Below, in pieces: positions 6,901 to 15,024 of a DNA stretch of 32,704 bases. Source of the DNA: WTJY01 sp041568735 (GTDB lineage Bacteria; Chloroflexota; Anaerolineae; Promineifilales; Promineifilaceae); the NCBI GenBank assembly GCA_041568735.1, contig JBFFZG010000014.1, forward strand, positions 1 through 32,704, in the 5' to 3' direction. Both the position numbers and the translations under genes were made by a program. The notes beneath the pieces were generated by a model. The model made no database searches, was not told the origin of the DNA, and saw nothing but the letters and a program-made list of their open reading frames with translations. Position 1 is the stretch's first letter, and each line of letters opens with the position of its first letter.

Positions 6901-9900
6901 ATGATTCCGCGCCTGGCCTCGAGATTTTTATTTCTCTCCATTGCGATCGGCGGCCTCCTCTTTGCGGGCATTCTCCAGGTTTACCTCCAGCACGACAGCC
7001 TGATCGACGACACGGAAATGGTCAGCCTGGCCAGCCGCCAGCGGGTGCTGAGCCAGCAAATCGCCAAGTGCGCGCTTCTGCTCCAGCAGGAAACCGATCC
7101 CGCATCGATGGCAGCCCGGCGGGAGGAGCTGGCCGTCCTGATCGACGAGTGGAAAGAAGTTCAGGATGAACTGGTGGCTGTTGGCGAGAGAGAAATCTCT
7201 AAAGATTCCTCGGAAGAGATCACCCTGCTTTTCGGCCGGCTGAATAACGCCTTTGCCAGCCTCGTTCCACCGGCCGAAGCGCTCCTGATACCTCGCCGGC
7301 CGGATGAACTGCAGCCGCTCGTCCAGAGTCTCCTCCAGGCGGAAAATTATTACATCGAGACAATGGATGAAATTGACGAGGGGCTGCTTGACCATATCCG
7401 GGAACATCGCTCGTCCAGCTGGCTGGCGCAGCTCGTGTTTTTTGGATTGGCCGGGGGTGTCCTGCTCGGGCAGCTCTTCTTCGTGTTTTTTCCCGCCATT
7501 CGCCGCATTCAGAAAGAAATAGCCGGCAATCGCCTGCGGGAAGACCGGTTCCGCAAGCTCGTGGCCGCATCCAATGAGGCGATTTTCATTCTCAAAGACG
7601 ATCGGGTCACGGCCGTCAATTACGTCGTCGAACAGCTGACCTGCTGGTCGGAACAGGAATGGATCGGGCGCCGGCTCCGGGATCGCCTGCCTCTGCTGAA
7701 CCCGTCCGAAGTCGTCCATGAGACGGTCATTCGCTCGAAAGACGGCACGCATCGCAATGTCGAGGTCCTCAAGCGCCATTTTGAGTCCGAAGCGGACGAA
7801 AACTCGACCATCATCATTATGCGCGACCTGACCGACCACAAGCGCATCAAGAAGGAACTGCAGCTCCTGGGGCATGCGGTCGATCAATCGATTGACGGGA
7901 TCACAATTACCGATCTGGAGGGGCGCATCACCTACCGCAACCGCGCGGCCGCCGAGCAGTACGGCCATCCGGGCAGCCAGGCGGTCGGCCGGCATGTGAA
8001 TGAATTTCACTGCGAAATCGATCCTTCCCAGCCATCCCAGGTATCCGAAGCGAGAATGCTGGGTGGAGCCACCCGGGAAATCCGGGAAAAACGAGTCGAC
8101 GGCAGCGCCTTCCTGGCGGCGATCAGCACCTCGATCATTTTCGATTCCGATGGCCAGCCCTTTGGGCTTCTGAGTATTTCGCGCGACATCACCGCGCAGA
8201 AAGAAAGCGAACGCGCTCTCCGGGAGAGCCGGGAGCAGTTCAAGCTCGTCCTCGACAACGCGGCCCACGGTTATTGGGATTGGGACCTGGCGGCCGATAC
8301 GGTCTACCGGGATGAAAACTGGTACAGGATTTTTGGCATCGACCCGACCATCAGTACACCGGACGATTATCTCTGGGAATATTCGATCCACGAAGAAGAC
8401 CGGGAAACGGTTGAAGCCCACCTGCAGAACCACCTGGCCTTCCCGGACCAGCCCTTTGATATCGAGTACCGCGTCTGGAAAGGGGGCGGCCAGCTGATCT
8501 GGGTTCATTCGCGCGGCCGGGTGATTTCCTTTGACGAGGAAGGAAAACCGCTCCGCATGATCGGCACGATTGTCGATACGACCGGGCGCAAAGAGGCCGT
8601 CCTCAATCTGCAGGCTTCCCAGCGCCACCTGCAGACGATCATCGAATCGGCCCCGATCGGCATGGCGATCGCCAGCTACGACGGGCTCATGACCGACGTC
8701 AATGAAGCTCTCGTCCAGATTCTTGGCTTCAGCAAAGAAGATTTGATCGGGAAGTCGATACTCGACCTGACGTTCGAGGCCGATCTCCCAGGCTGTTTGA
8801 ATGGGCTGCGCGCGCTGCGGGATGGAGAAATTGAAAATTATCGCGGGGAGCGGCGGCTGGTCCACCGGGATGGTTCCCTGATCTGGGTCAGCAGCAGCGT
8901 CGTCCTGGTTCGCTCTCAAAGCGACGAGGAATCTTATTATATCGTCCAGCTGCAAAATATTACCGATCGCAAACAGGCGGAAATTGCCCTGCACGAAAGC
9001 CAGCAAAAATTCCAGAACGCCTTTTCAAATGCGGCGATTGGCATGTGTCTCGTCGCCACCAACGGCCGCTTTATCAGTGTCAACGATGCCCTCTGCAGCA
9101 TGCTCGGCTACACCAAGGAAGAGCTGCTGCGGATCAGCGTGCGCAAACTCGCCTACCCGGAGGACCTGAAAAAAGATCTGGACGAGCTGCGCCTGCTGCT
9201 GCAGGGAAAGATCAGGACCTACCGTATGGAAAAGCGGTACATCCACAAGACCGGCCGCATTGTCTGGACAATGCTCTCGGTAAGCATGGTTTCGGATCCG
9301 GACGGAAAGCCCCTGTATTTCATCTCCCAGATTCAGGATATTTCCGACAGCAAGCAGGCCGAAAAAGACCTGCTGGAAAGCCGGCGCCGCTATCAGCAGC
9401 TGTTTGAAAAGGCCCCGGTCATGTACGTGGTGACCAATGACGTCGACGGCGTCCCCATCATCGCCGACTGCAATGCCGCCTTCTTGAAGACCCTCGGCTA
9501 CGAGCGCGACGAGGTCATCAACCGGCAGATGATTGATTTCTATTCCCCTTCATCCACTCAGGAGCTGCTGGAAGGCGGGTACCAGGCCGCGCTGTCCGGC
9601 CGCTTTATCACGCCGGTAGATCGACAGCTGCTCACCCGCAATGGCGAACTTGTCAACACGATTTTGCAGGCGGTTCCGACCACGGATGAATTTGGCATCG
9701 CCCGGGGCATCCTGGCCATGTACTCCGACATCAGCGTGCAGAAGCGGTCGGAAAAGTTCATGCAGACGATTCTCGACAACAACTCCCAGGCGACGGTCTT
9801 GATCGGCCGGGATGGCCGGGTCCTGCTCTACAACCAGGAAGCTTCCCACCAGATCCAGCGCCTGTTCAAATGCCAGATAACGCAGGGGGTTGCCATCACC

Positions 9901-11547
9901 GAAATCCTGCCGGATGCGCTCTTCCCCTATTTCCGCAAATACTTTGATTCCGCCTTGAGCGGGGAATCGATCCTGGCCAGGGACTGGAAGCACAAAGATC
10001 GACAGCAGACCATCTGGTTCCAGCTGAGCTTCATTCCGGTCTTCAATTCAGAGAACGAGGTGGAGGCGGTTTGTTTTTCCGGCCTCGAAATCACCCACCG
10101 CAAAGAGATGGAAGAGGCCCTCCGGCAGGCGAAAAACCAGGCGGAAACGGCCAACCGGGCCAAGAGCACCTTTCTGGCCAACATGAGCCACGAACTGCGC
10201 ACCCCGCTGAACGCCATTCTCGGTTTCTCCCAGCTGATGAGCCAGGAGATCGACCTGCTGCCCCATCAAAAAGCCAACCTGGAAACGATTAACCGCAGCG
10301 GCGAACACCTGCTGAAATTGATCAACGATATTCTGGAGGTTTCAAAAATTGAAGCCGGCCGGGTGGAAATCGCCATCGAACCCTTTAACCTGGACGGACT
10401 GCTCTCCGCCCTGTACAAGATGTTCTCTCTGCAGGCGGAAGCCAAGGGGATTACACTGAATTTCAGCTATGACCGGGTGCCGCATCACCTGATTGGGGAC
10501 GAGACCAGGCTGCGGCAGATGTTGATCAATCTCCTGGGCAACGCCCTGAAATTTACCGAACGGGGATCGGTTTCGCTGGAGGTCGAGGCAACCGAACGCG
10601 TTGGGAACAAACAGTGGCTCTCATTTATCGTGCGTGATTCTGGACCGGGCATCGCCGAGGAAGAACAGGGGAAATTGTTTGAGCCGTTCTCACAAACCTC
10701 GACCGGGCTGGCCATGGAGCAGGGAACCGGCCTGGGTCTGACCATTGTCAGCCAGTATACGCATCTCATGGGAGGACAGCTCTCCGTTTCATCTCACACC
10801 ACCCCGGGCAAATCCGGCACGGTCTTCCAGCTCAACCTCCCGTTCATTCTGGGTCGGGAACGACCCCATGCGCCGGAGGAGCCCAGGAAACAGAAACGTC
10901 TGCCAAAACTGGCGGCCGGCCAGCCCGCCTGCCGCATTCTCATCGCCGATGACAACCGGCTCAACCGGATGCTGATGTACAAGATGGTGCTCCCGCTTGG
11001 ACTGGAGATCCAGGAAGCCACCGACGGCAAGGAAGCGGTCGAACTCTGGGAATCCTGGCAGCCTGACCTCGTCTTCATGGACATCCGCATGCCGATCATG
11101 GATGGGTTTGAAGCGATCCGAACCATTCGAGCCTCGGCGGTCGGAAAACAGCCTCAGATTGTTGTTGTGACGGCAAACGCCTTTGAAAACACCGAGCAGG
11201 CAGTCCTGGCGGCCGGCGCCAACGGCTATCTGCGCAAACCTTTCAAATTAACCGAAATTTACGATATCCTGGAGCAGGTGCTCAATTTGAAATTCCTCTA
11301 TGAATCGGAAGAAAAACCCGCCAACGGCGCCAAAACCAACGGCGCCGAGTGCCTCCCGGCCCTCTCGGCAGATTGGCGAGTCCAGATGGATCGAACGATT
11401 ACGCGGGGGAATTTCGAAGAAATGATCGCCCTGATCGATCGCATTCCCGAAGAATCCCGCCCCTTTGCCGATCGCCTGCGCAAGATGGCGGAACAATTCG
11501 ACTACGAATCGATCGCGCAGCTCCTGGAGAGCGTTCCCCATGGGTGA
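6901..11547 (+). CDS. Multi-PAS hybrid sensor histidine kinase
   Basis: A very long hybrid kinase of about 1548 aa. The start at 6901 is favoured because GGTGAT lies just before it and the protein then begins with Arg/Ser residues and a TM helix; the frame is open upstream to 6826. Layout from this start: TM1 (4-25); an extracytoplasmic region of about 150 aa beginning with SLASRQRVLSQQIAK, resembling the PilJ-type sensor domain; TM2 (about 175-197); seven PAS/PAC repeats between about 216 and 1065, most ending in D-I/L-T/S-x-x-K/R; HisKA with SHELRTPLNA and phospho-acceptor His1097; HATPase with LLGNALKFTE, DSGPGI and GTGLGLTI; and a receiver with IADDN, Asp1394 in FMDIRMPIMDG and Lys1446 in YLRKPF. 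A 70-aa helical tail follows without an obvious Hpt His. It overlaps the next kinase gene by 8 bp, so the two are probably translated together. Confidence 0.93.
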   Translation: MIPRLASRFLFLSIAIGGLLFAGILQVYLQHDSLIDDTEMVSLASRQRVLSQQIAKCALLLQQETDPASMAARREELAVLIDEWKEVQDELVAVGEREISKDSSEEITLLFGRLNNAFASLVPPAEALLIPRRPDELQPLVQSLLQAENYYIETMDEIDEGLLDHIREHRSSSWLAQLVFFGLAGGVLLGQLFFVFFPAIRRIQKEIAGNRLREDRFRKLVAASNEAIFILKDDRVTAVNYVVEQLTCWSEQEWIGRRLRDRLPLLNPSEVVHETVIRSKDGTHRNVEVLKRHFESEADENSTIIIMRDLTDHKRIKKELQLLGHAVDQSIDGITITDLEGRITYRNRAAAEQYGHPGSQAVGRHVNEFHCEIDPSQPSQVSEARMLGGATREIREKRVDGSAFLAAISTSIIFDSDGQPFGLLSISRDITAQKESERALRESREQFKLVLDNAAHGYWDWDLAADTVYRDENWYRIFGIDPTISTPDDYLWEYSIHEEDRETVEAHLQNHLAFPDQPFDIEYRVWKGGGQLIWVHSRGRVISFDEEGKPLRMIGTIVDTTGRKEAVLNLQASQRHLQTIIESAPIGMAIASYDGLMTDVNEALVQILGFSKEDLIGKSILDLTFEADLPGCLNGLRALRDGEIENYRGERRLVHRDGSLIWVSSSVVLVRSQSDEESYYIVQLQNITDRKQAEIALHESQQKFQNAFSNAAIGMCLVATNGRFISVNDALCSMLGYTKEELLRISVRKLAYPEDLKKDLDELRLLLQGKIRTYRMEKRYIHKTGRIVWTMLSVSMVSDPDGKPLYFISQIQDISDSKQAEKDLLESRRRYQQLFEKAPVMYVVTNDVDGVPIIADCNAAFLKTLGYERDEVINRQMIDFYSPSSTQELLEGGYQAALSGRFITPVDRQLLTRNGELVNTILQAVPTTDEFGIARGILAMYSDISVQKRSEKFMQTILDNNSQATVLIGRDGRVLLYNQEASHQIQRLFKCQITQGVAITEILPDALFPYFRKYFDSALSGESILARDWKHKDRQQTIWFQLSFIPVFNSENEVEAVCFSGLEITHRKEMEEALRQAKNQAETANRAKSTFLANMSHELRTPLNAILGFSQLMSQEIDLLPHQKANLETINRSGEHLLKLINDILEVSKIEAGRVEIAIEPFNLDGLLSALYKMFSLQAEAKGITLNFSYDRVPHHLIGDETRLRQMLINLLGNALKFTERGSVSLEVEATERVGNKQWLSFIVRDSGPGIAEEEQGKLFEPFSQTSTGLAMEQGTGLGLTIVSQYTHLMGGQLSVSSHTTPGKSGTVFQLNLPFILGRERPHAPEEPRKQKRLPKLAAGQPACRILIADDNRLNRMLMYKMVLPLGLEIQEATDGKEAVELWESWQPDLVFMDIRMPIMDGFEAIRTIRASAVGKQPQIVVVTANAFENTEQAVLAAGANGYLRKPFKLTEIYDILEQVLNLKFLYESEEKPANGAKTNGAECLPALSADWRVQMDRTITRGNFEEMIALIDRIPEESRPFADRLRKMAEQFDYESIAQLLESVPHG

Positions 11548-12658
11548 TCTATTGAACTCGGCGAACCATACGCCGGGAACCATACTCGTGGTGGATGATG
11601 CGCCGGCCAATCTCCGGCTCCTCTTCCAGATGCTGTCCAAGGCCAACTACAAAGTCAATCTATTTAAGAATGGTCCGGCGGCTCTCACCTCGACCCAGGT
11701 TGAAGTGCCCGATCTCATTCTGTTGGATATCGGCCTGCCGGAGATGAACGGCTATGAGATCGCCAATCACCTGAAGAACTGCCCCGCCACGGCCGATATT
11801 CCCATCATATTTATCAGCGCTCTCGATCATGTCGAAGCCAAGGTCAAGGCGTTTGAAATCGGCGGGGCGGATTACATCACCAAACCGTTCCACGAAGCGG
11901 AAGTGATGGCGCGGGTAAAGACTCAGCTCGATCTCCGGCGCTATCATCAGATGAAACTCCGCAGCACGCTGGAAAGTGAGAAAACCCGGCTGCTGACCAC
12001 ATTCATCGACAAAGCCGCCCATGAATTTCGCACTCCGCTGACGACCATCGCCACGAGCTCTGATATCCTGCAGCGCCTGGTCGCCGGGGAAATCGAAAAA
12101 TCCCACAAATTTCTCAAAACTATTCAATCCGGCGTCCAGGATATCAGTCATCTGCTCGATGATATGCTCTCGATTGTCGAACTGGAAACGGCCGATCGCA
12201 CCAATTTCAAGCGAATCGATATGGGAAACCTGGTTAAGGGAATGGTCGAGCAGTACCAGCTGCGCGGCACCCATGACGTTCAGCTTCTGATCGAGAACGA
12301 CGGTCCGTTTGCCGTCCAGGGAACCCACAGCTTTCTGATCAAAGCGATCGACGAGCTCCTCGACAATGCGGCGAAATTCTCCCCCGCCGCCGGTCAGATC
12401 GTGACGCGCCTCGCGGTGCAGGACCAGCAGGTTGTCTTTGAGATTCAGGATTCAGGTCCGGGGATCGAGGCCCACGATCTTCCCCATGTCTTCGACCAGT
12501 TTTATCGAGCCGACCAGGTCCATACCTCCCGCGGTTTTGGACTTGGGCTGCCGATCACCCGGCGCATTATCGAAATGCACGGAGGCAAGATCGGGCTGCA
12601 GTCGACATCGGGCGGAGGCGCTCGGGTCACCATGACCCTGCCCCTCGACCCCGCCTGA
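11540..12658 (+). CDS. Receiver-histidine kinase (REC-HisKA-HATPase)
   Basis: A 372-aa soluble protein with an N-terminal receiver and a C-terminal kinase core but no DNA-binding or enzymatic output domain. The ATG at 11540 lies 8 nt after GGAGAG (11526-11531) and overlaps the stop of the hybrid kinase (ATGGGTGA), which implies translational coupling. The receiver has the acidic pair at VVDDA, phospho-acceptor Asp63 in LLDIGLPEMNG and Lys115 in YITKPF. The kinase core has His161 in KAAHEFRTPLTT, an N-box ELLDNAAKFSPAAG, and ATP-lid motifs DSGPGI, VFDQFYRAD and GFGLGLPI. The likely role is a relay partner of the upstream hybrid kinase; its final target must be encoded elsewhere. Confidence 0.93.
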   Translation: MGDLLNSANHTPGTILVVDDAPANLRLLFQMLSKANYKVNLFKNGPAALTSTQVEVPDLILLDIGLPEMNGYEIANHLKNCPATADIPIIFISALDHVEAKVKAFEIGGADYITKPFHEAEVMARVKTQLDLRRYHQMKLRSTLESEKTRLLTTFIDKAAHEFRTPLTTIATSSDILQRLVAGEIEKSHKFLKTIQSGVQDISHLLDDMLSIVELETADRTNFKRIDMGNLVKGMVEQYQLRGTHDVQLLIENDGPFAVQGTHSFLIKAIDELLDNAAKFSPAAGQIVTRLAVQDQQVVFEIQDSGPGIEAHDLPHVFDQFYRADQVHTSRGFGLGLPITRRIIEMHGGKIGLQSTSGGGARVTMTLPLDPA

Positions 12659-12708
12659 TCGACCCACCCGGAGGGGCTGGCCTTCGCCCACTTCCACCGG
12701 CCGGGCGG

Positions 12709-12737
12709 TTGACACCGAACCGGAGCCGGCTGACAAT
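12709..12737 (+). promoter_or_regulatory. Sigma70-type promoter placed for a leaderless SDR transcript
   Basis: A perfect -35 TTGACA (12709-12714), a 17-bp spacer and a -10-like GACAAT (12732-12737). The SDR ATG at 12746 begins 8 nt after the -10 box, where transcription would be expected to start, so the mRNA may have no leader. Confidence 0.65.
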
Positions 12738-12745
12738 TGAAGGTC

Positions 12746-13513
12746 ATGATCCAATTCGACTTTCAACAAAAAACTGTCTTAATTACCGGCGCCTCCCGGG
12801 GTATCGGCCGGGAGACCGCCCGCCAGTTCGCCGCCGCCGGCGCCCGGGTGCTGCTCCACTACCACCAGAACCGGGCGGCCGCTGAGGAGACCAGCCATCT
12901 GCTCCCCGGATCCGGCCACCTCATGGCGCAGGCCGATCTCAGCCGGACCGAGGAGATCGCGCGCCTCGTGGAAGGTCTGCTTGCGCAGGCCGGCCGCATC
13001 GATATTCTCATCAACAACGCCGCCATTTTTGCCGATCATTCCCTGCCCCAGGTGACCTTTGACGCCTGGCACGACGCCTGGCGCCGGACTCTAGGGACCA
13101 ACCTCTTCGGTCCGGCCGATCTCTGCTACCTCGTCGGCCGGCACATGATCGAGCGGGGCGGCGGCCGGATCGTCAATGTCTCTTCCCGGGGCGCCTTCCG
13201 CGGTGAACCGGATGCCCCCGCCTACGGGGCCAGCAAAGCCGGTCTCAATGCCATGGGACAATCGCTGGCCAGGTCCCTCGCCCCCCACAACGTGTTTGTC
13301 CACACCGTCGCCCCCGGATTTGTCGAGACGGATATGGCGGCCGGCATCCTGTCCGGGCCGCTCGGGGATGAAATCCGCCGGCAGAGCCCGCTGAATCGAG
13401 TCGCCCGGCCGGATGAAGTCGCCCGGACCATCCTGTTTCTGGCCGCCGAGGGGACGGAGTTTTTAACCGGCTGTATCGTGGATTTAAACGGGGCGTCTTA
13501 TCTCAGGAGTTAG
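12746..13513 (+). CDS. SDR-family oxidoreductase (FabG-like)
   Basis: A 255-aa classical short-chain dehydrogenase/reductase. The Rossmann motif TGASRGIG is at residues 14-21, NNAA follows, and the catalytic set is Asn119, Ser147 (NVSSRG), Tyr160 and Lys164 (YGASKAG), with the usual PGFVETDM loop and the ILFLAAEGTEFLTG C-terminal segment. An Asn-rather-than-Asp pattern after the second strand (HYHQNRAA) suggests NADPH use. It could be a 3-oxoacyl-ACP reductase or a stand-alone dehydrogenase; no fatty-acid genes adjoin it. The ATG at 12746 is preferred over an in-frame TTG at 12737, which would lie inside the -10 box. Its stop overlaps the stop of the convergent MFS gene by 4 bp. Confidence 0.88.
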   Translation: MIQFDFQQKTVLITGASRGIGRETARQFAAAGARVLLHYHQNRAAAEETSHLLPGSGHLMAQADLSRTEEIARLVEGLLAQAGRIDILINNAAIFADHSLPQVTFDAWHDAWRRTLGTNLFGPADLCYLVGRHMIERGGGRIVNVSSRGAFRGEPDAPAYGASKAGLNAMGQSLARSLAPHNVFVHTVAPGFVETDMAAGILSGPLGDEIRRQSPLNRVARPDEVARTILFLAAEGTEFLTGCIVDLNGASYLRS

Positions 13514-14715
13514 GGGTTGGGGGTGGTCTGGCGGCGGAGGAAAAGCGTCGGGATGACGGCCGCGGCGACGAGGGCGATGCCGACCCAGTACTGGAACGTG
13601 GGGTGAATGGCAAACAGAAGGCCGGCCACCCCGGTGCTGGTGATAATCGCCACGTTCGTGACCGCCTGGAAATAGCCGAGCACCCCGCCGCGCACCGACT
13701 CATCCACCTGGTTGGTCGCCAGCGCCTGCAGGGGCGGCATGGTGATGCCGGCCCCGACGGCGAAGGCCAGCGCTCCCAGGGGACCCAGCCACGGGGTGGT
13801 GATCAGGGCAAAGGTCAGCAGGCCGACCAGGCGTCCCATGTGGCCGAAAATCACCAGCAGCGGCTCGTCGAAGCGGTCGAGCAGCCGCCGCAGCAGGACC
13901 GATTGGGTAAAAAATTGGCCTAAGCCGACGACTGAAAGGAGCGCACCGATGCCGAGATCGGTCGTCCGCTGGTCATAGGTTCGAAAAATGACCGCCTCTC
14001 CCCACAGGGCGAAGGTCGATTGGACGAGGCCAAACGAGAGCTGGGTCAGCAAAACCGTGACCAGCACGGAGACCAGGGGGGTGTTGGCCAGGATGCGCCG
14101 GACGGTCAGCTCTGTCCCATCCTGACCCCGCTGCCGGTTCAGTGCCCGCTGCTCGGCTGAAACGGTCTCATCCAGGGTAAACCAGGTCAGCAGGACGACG
14201 ACGACGGCCGCCACTGCCGCCACCCAGAACGGGGCGCGCGGTCCAAAAAAGCCGGACAGGATCCCCCCCAGCGCCGGGCCAAAAATAAAGCCGAGGCCGA
14301 AGGCGGCAAAAATATACCCCAGCGCCTGCGTTCGCTGGTCGCGGGGAGTGATATCGGTGATATAAGCCTGGGCGGCGATGATGTTGCCCCCGGTGATGCC
14401 GTCGAGGATCCGGGCCGTGAACAGGACGGCCACGCTCTGCGCTCCACCCAGCATGGCAAAGGCGATCGCTGTCCCGATCTGGCTGACGACCAGGACCGGC
14501 ACCCGGCCATATTGATCGGAAAGCCGGCCGATCGTCGGTCCGGCAACAAACTGGGCCGCAAAAAAGACCGAAATGAGCAGCGGGATCACTCGCTCGTCCA
14601 TGGCGAACACCCGCTGGGCGTACAGCGGCAGGATCGGCAGCGCCATCGATGCCCCGAGCATCTGAACGAACACGATCAGAAGAATGGTGATTAAGCGCCG
14701 GTCGGAAAATTTCAA
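13510..14715 (-). CDS. MFS transporter (DHA1/TetA-like drug antiporter type)
   Basis: A 401-aa integral membrane protein with about 12 predicted TM helices. The loop 2-3 motif A GRLSDQYGRVP (residues 63-73) and the motif-C-like GFIFGPALGGILSGF in helix 5 place it with proton-driven drug:H+ antiporters of the DHA1 branch. The substrate is unknown. The reading frame begins at a TTG (14715), with no better start upstream and the next Met already inside helix 1; no strong ribosome-binding site is visible, so the start is uncertain. It is convergent with the SDR gene, sharing 4 bp at the stops. A 14-unit AGTNNNN array begins about 47 bp upstream of its start. Confidence 0.88.
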   Translation of the reverse strand: MKFSDRRLITILLIVFVQMLGASMALPILPLYAQRVFAMDERVIPLLISVFFAAQFVAGPTIGRLSDQYGRVPVLVVSQIGTAIAFAMLGGAQSVAVLFTARILDGITGGNIIAAQAYITDITPRDQRTQALGYIFAAFGLGFIFGPALGGILSGFFGPRAPFWVAAVAAVVVVLLTWFTLDETVSAEQRALNRQRGQDGTELTVRRILANTPLVSVLVTVLLTQLSFGLVQSTFALWGEAVIFRTYDQRTTDLGIGALLSVVGLGQFFTQSVLLRRLLDRFDEPLLVIFGHMGRLVGLLTFALITTPWLGPLGALAFAVGAGITMPPLQALATNQVDESVRGGVLGYFQAVTNVAIITSTGVAGLLFAIHPTFQYWVGIALVAAAVIPTLFLRRQTTPNP

Positions 14716-14762
14716 GATGCGGAAGTTTAACGCAGGAGACAGGGAATGGGAAAGGTAAGAAA

Positions 14763-14860
14763 AGTACTGAGTACCGAGTACTTAGTGCCGAGTTCCGAGT
14801 ACTGAGTGCCGAGTTCCGAGTTCCGAGTGGAAAGTTGAAAGTGAAAAGTTGAAAGTGGCA
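14763..14860. repeat. 14-unit AGTNNNN heptamer array
   Basis: Fourteen consecutive 7-bp units in perfect register, all beginning AGT with a variable four-base tail. The tails in order are ACTG, ACCG, ACTT, GCCG, TCCG, ACTG, GCCG, TCCG, TCCG, GGAA, TGAA, GAAA, TGAA and GGCA. The first nine tails are mostly NCCG/NCTG and the last five purine-rich, but the register does not break. It lies between the divergent MFS and haloperoxidase genes. Confidence 0.9.
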
Positions 14861-14915
14861 GGTGGTTGACAATCTTGTCTCTGTCTCCGAATTCGATCCC
14901 TTAAACCCAACACCG

Positions 14916-14957
14916 CCCAACTCCCATCTCCCAACCCCCATCCCCCAACCCCCATCC
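14916..14957. repeat. CCCAACY/CCCATCY heptamer array (three 14-bp dimers)
   Basis: Six 7-bp units alternating CCCAACT, CCCATCT, CCCAACC, CCCATCC, CCCAACC, CCCATCC. It is a third heptamer family in this stretch and ends 2 bp before the -35 box of the haloperoxidase promoter. Confidence 0.85.
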
Positions 14958-14959
14958 CA

Positions 14960-14988
14960 TTGCCTCCACCGCTCCTCGCCATTAAAAT
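14960..14988 (+). promoter_or_regulatory. Candidate promoter of the haloperoxidase lipoprotein
   Basis: TTGCCT (14960-14965), a 17-bp spacer and TAAAAT (14983-14988). It predicts a leader of about 30 nt before the ATG at 15025. The C-rich heptamer array abuts the -35 side. Confidence 0.5.
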
Positions 14989-15024
14989 TCTATCCGGAGC
15001 ACCCATGCGGAGATCTTTTTATTC

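Noticed and set aside
6928..9006. Long minus-strand open frame of 692 codons opposite the hybrid kinase
   Set aside because: It mirrors the third-position bias of the plus-strand gene, has no recognisable domain, and the plus-strand frame has clear PAS motifs throughout.
11290..11547. Hpt phosphotransfer domain at the C-terminus of the hybrid kinase
   Set aside because: The 70-aa helical tail lacks the conserved H-x-L-K-G/S Hpt motif.
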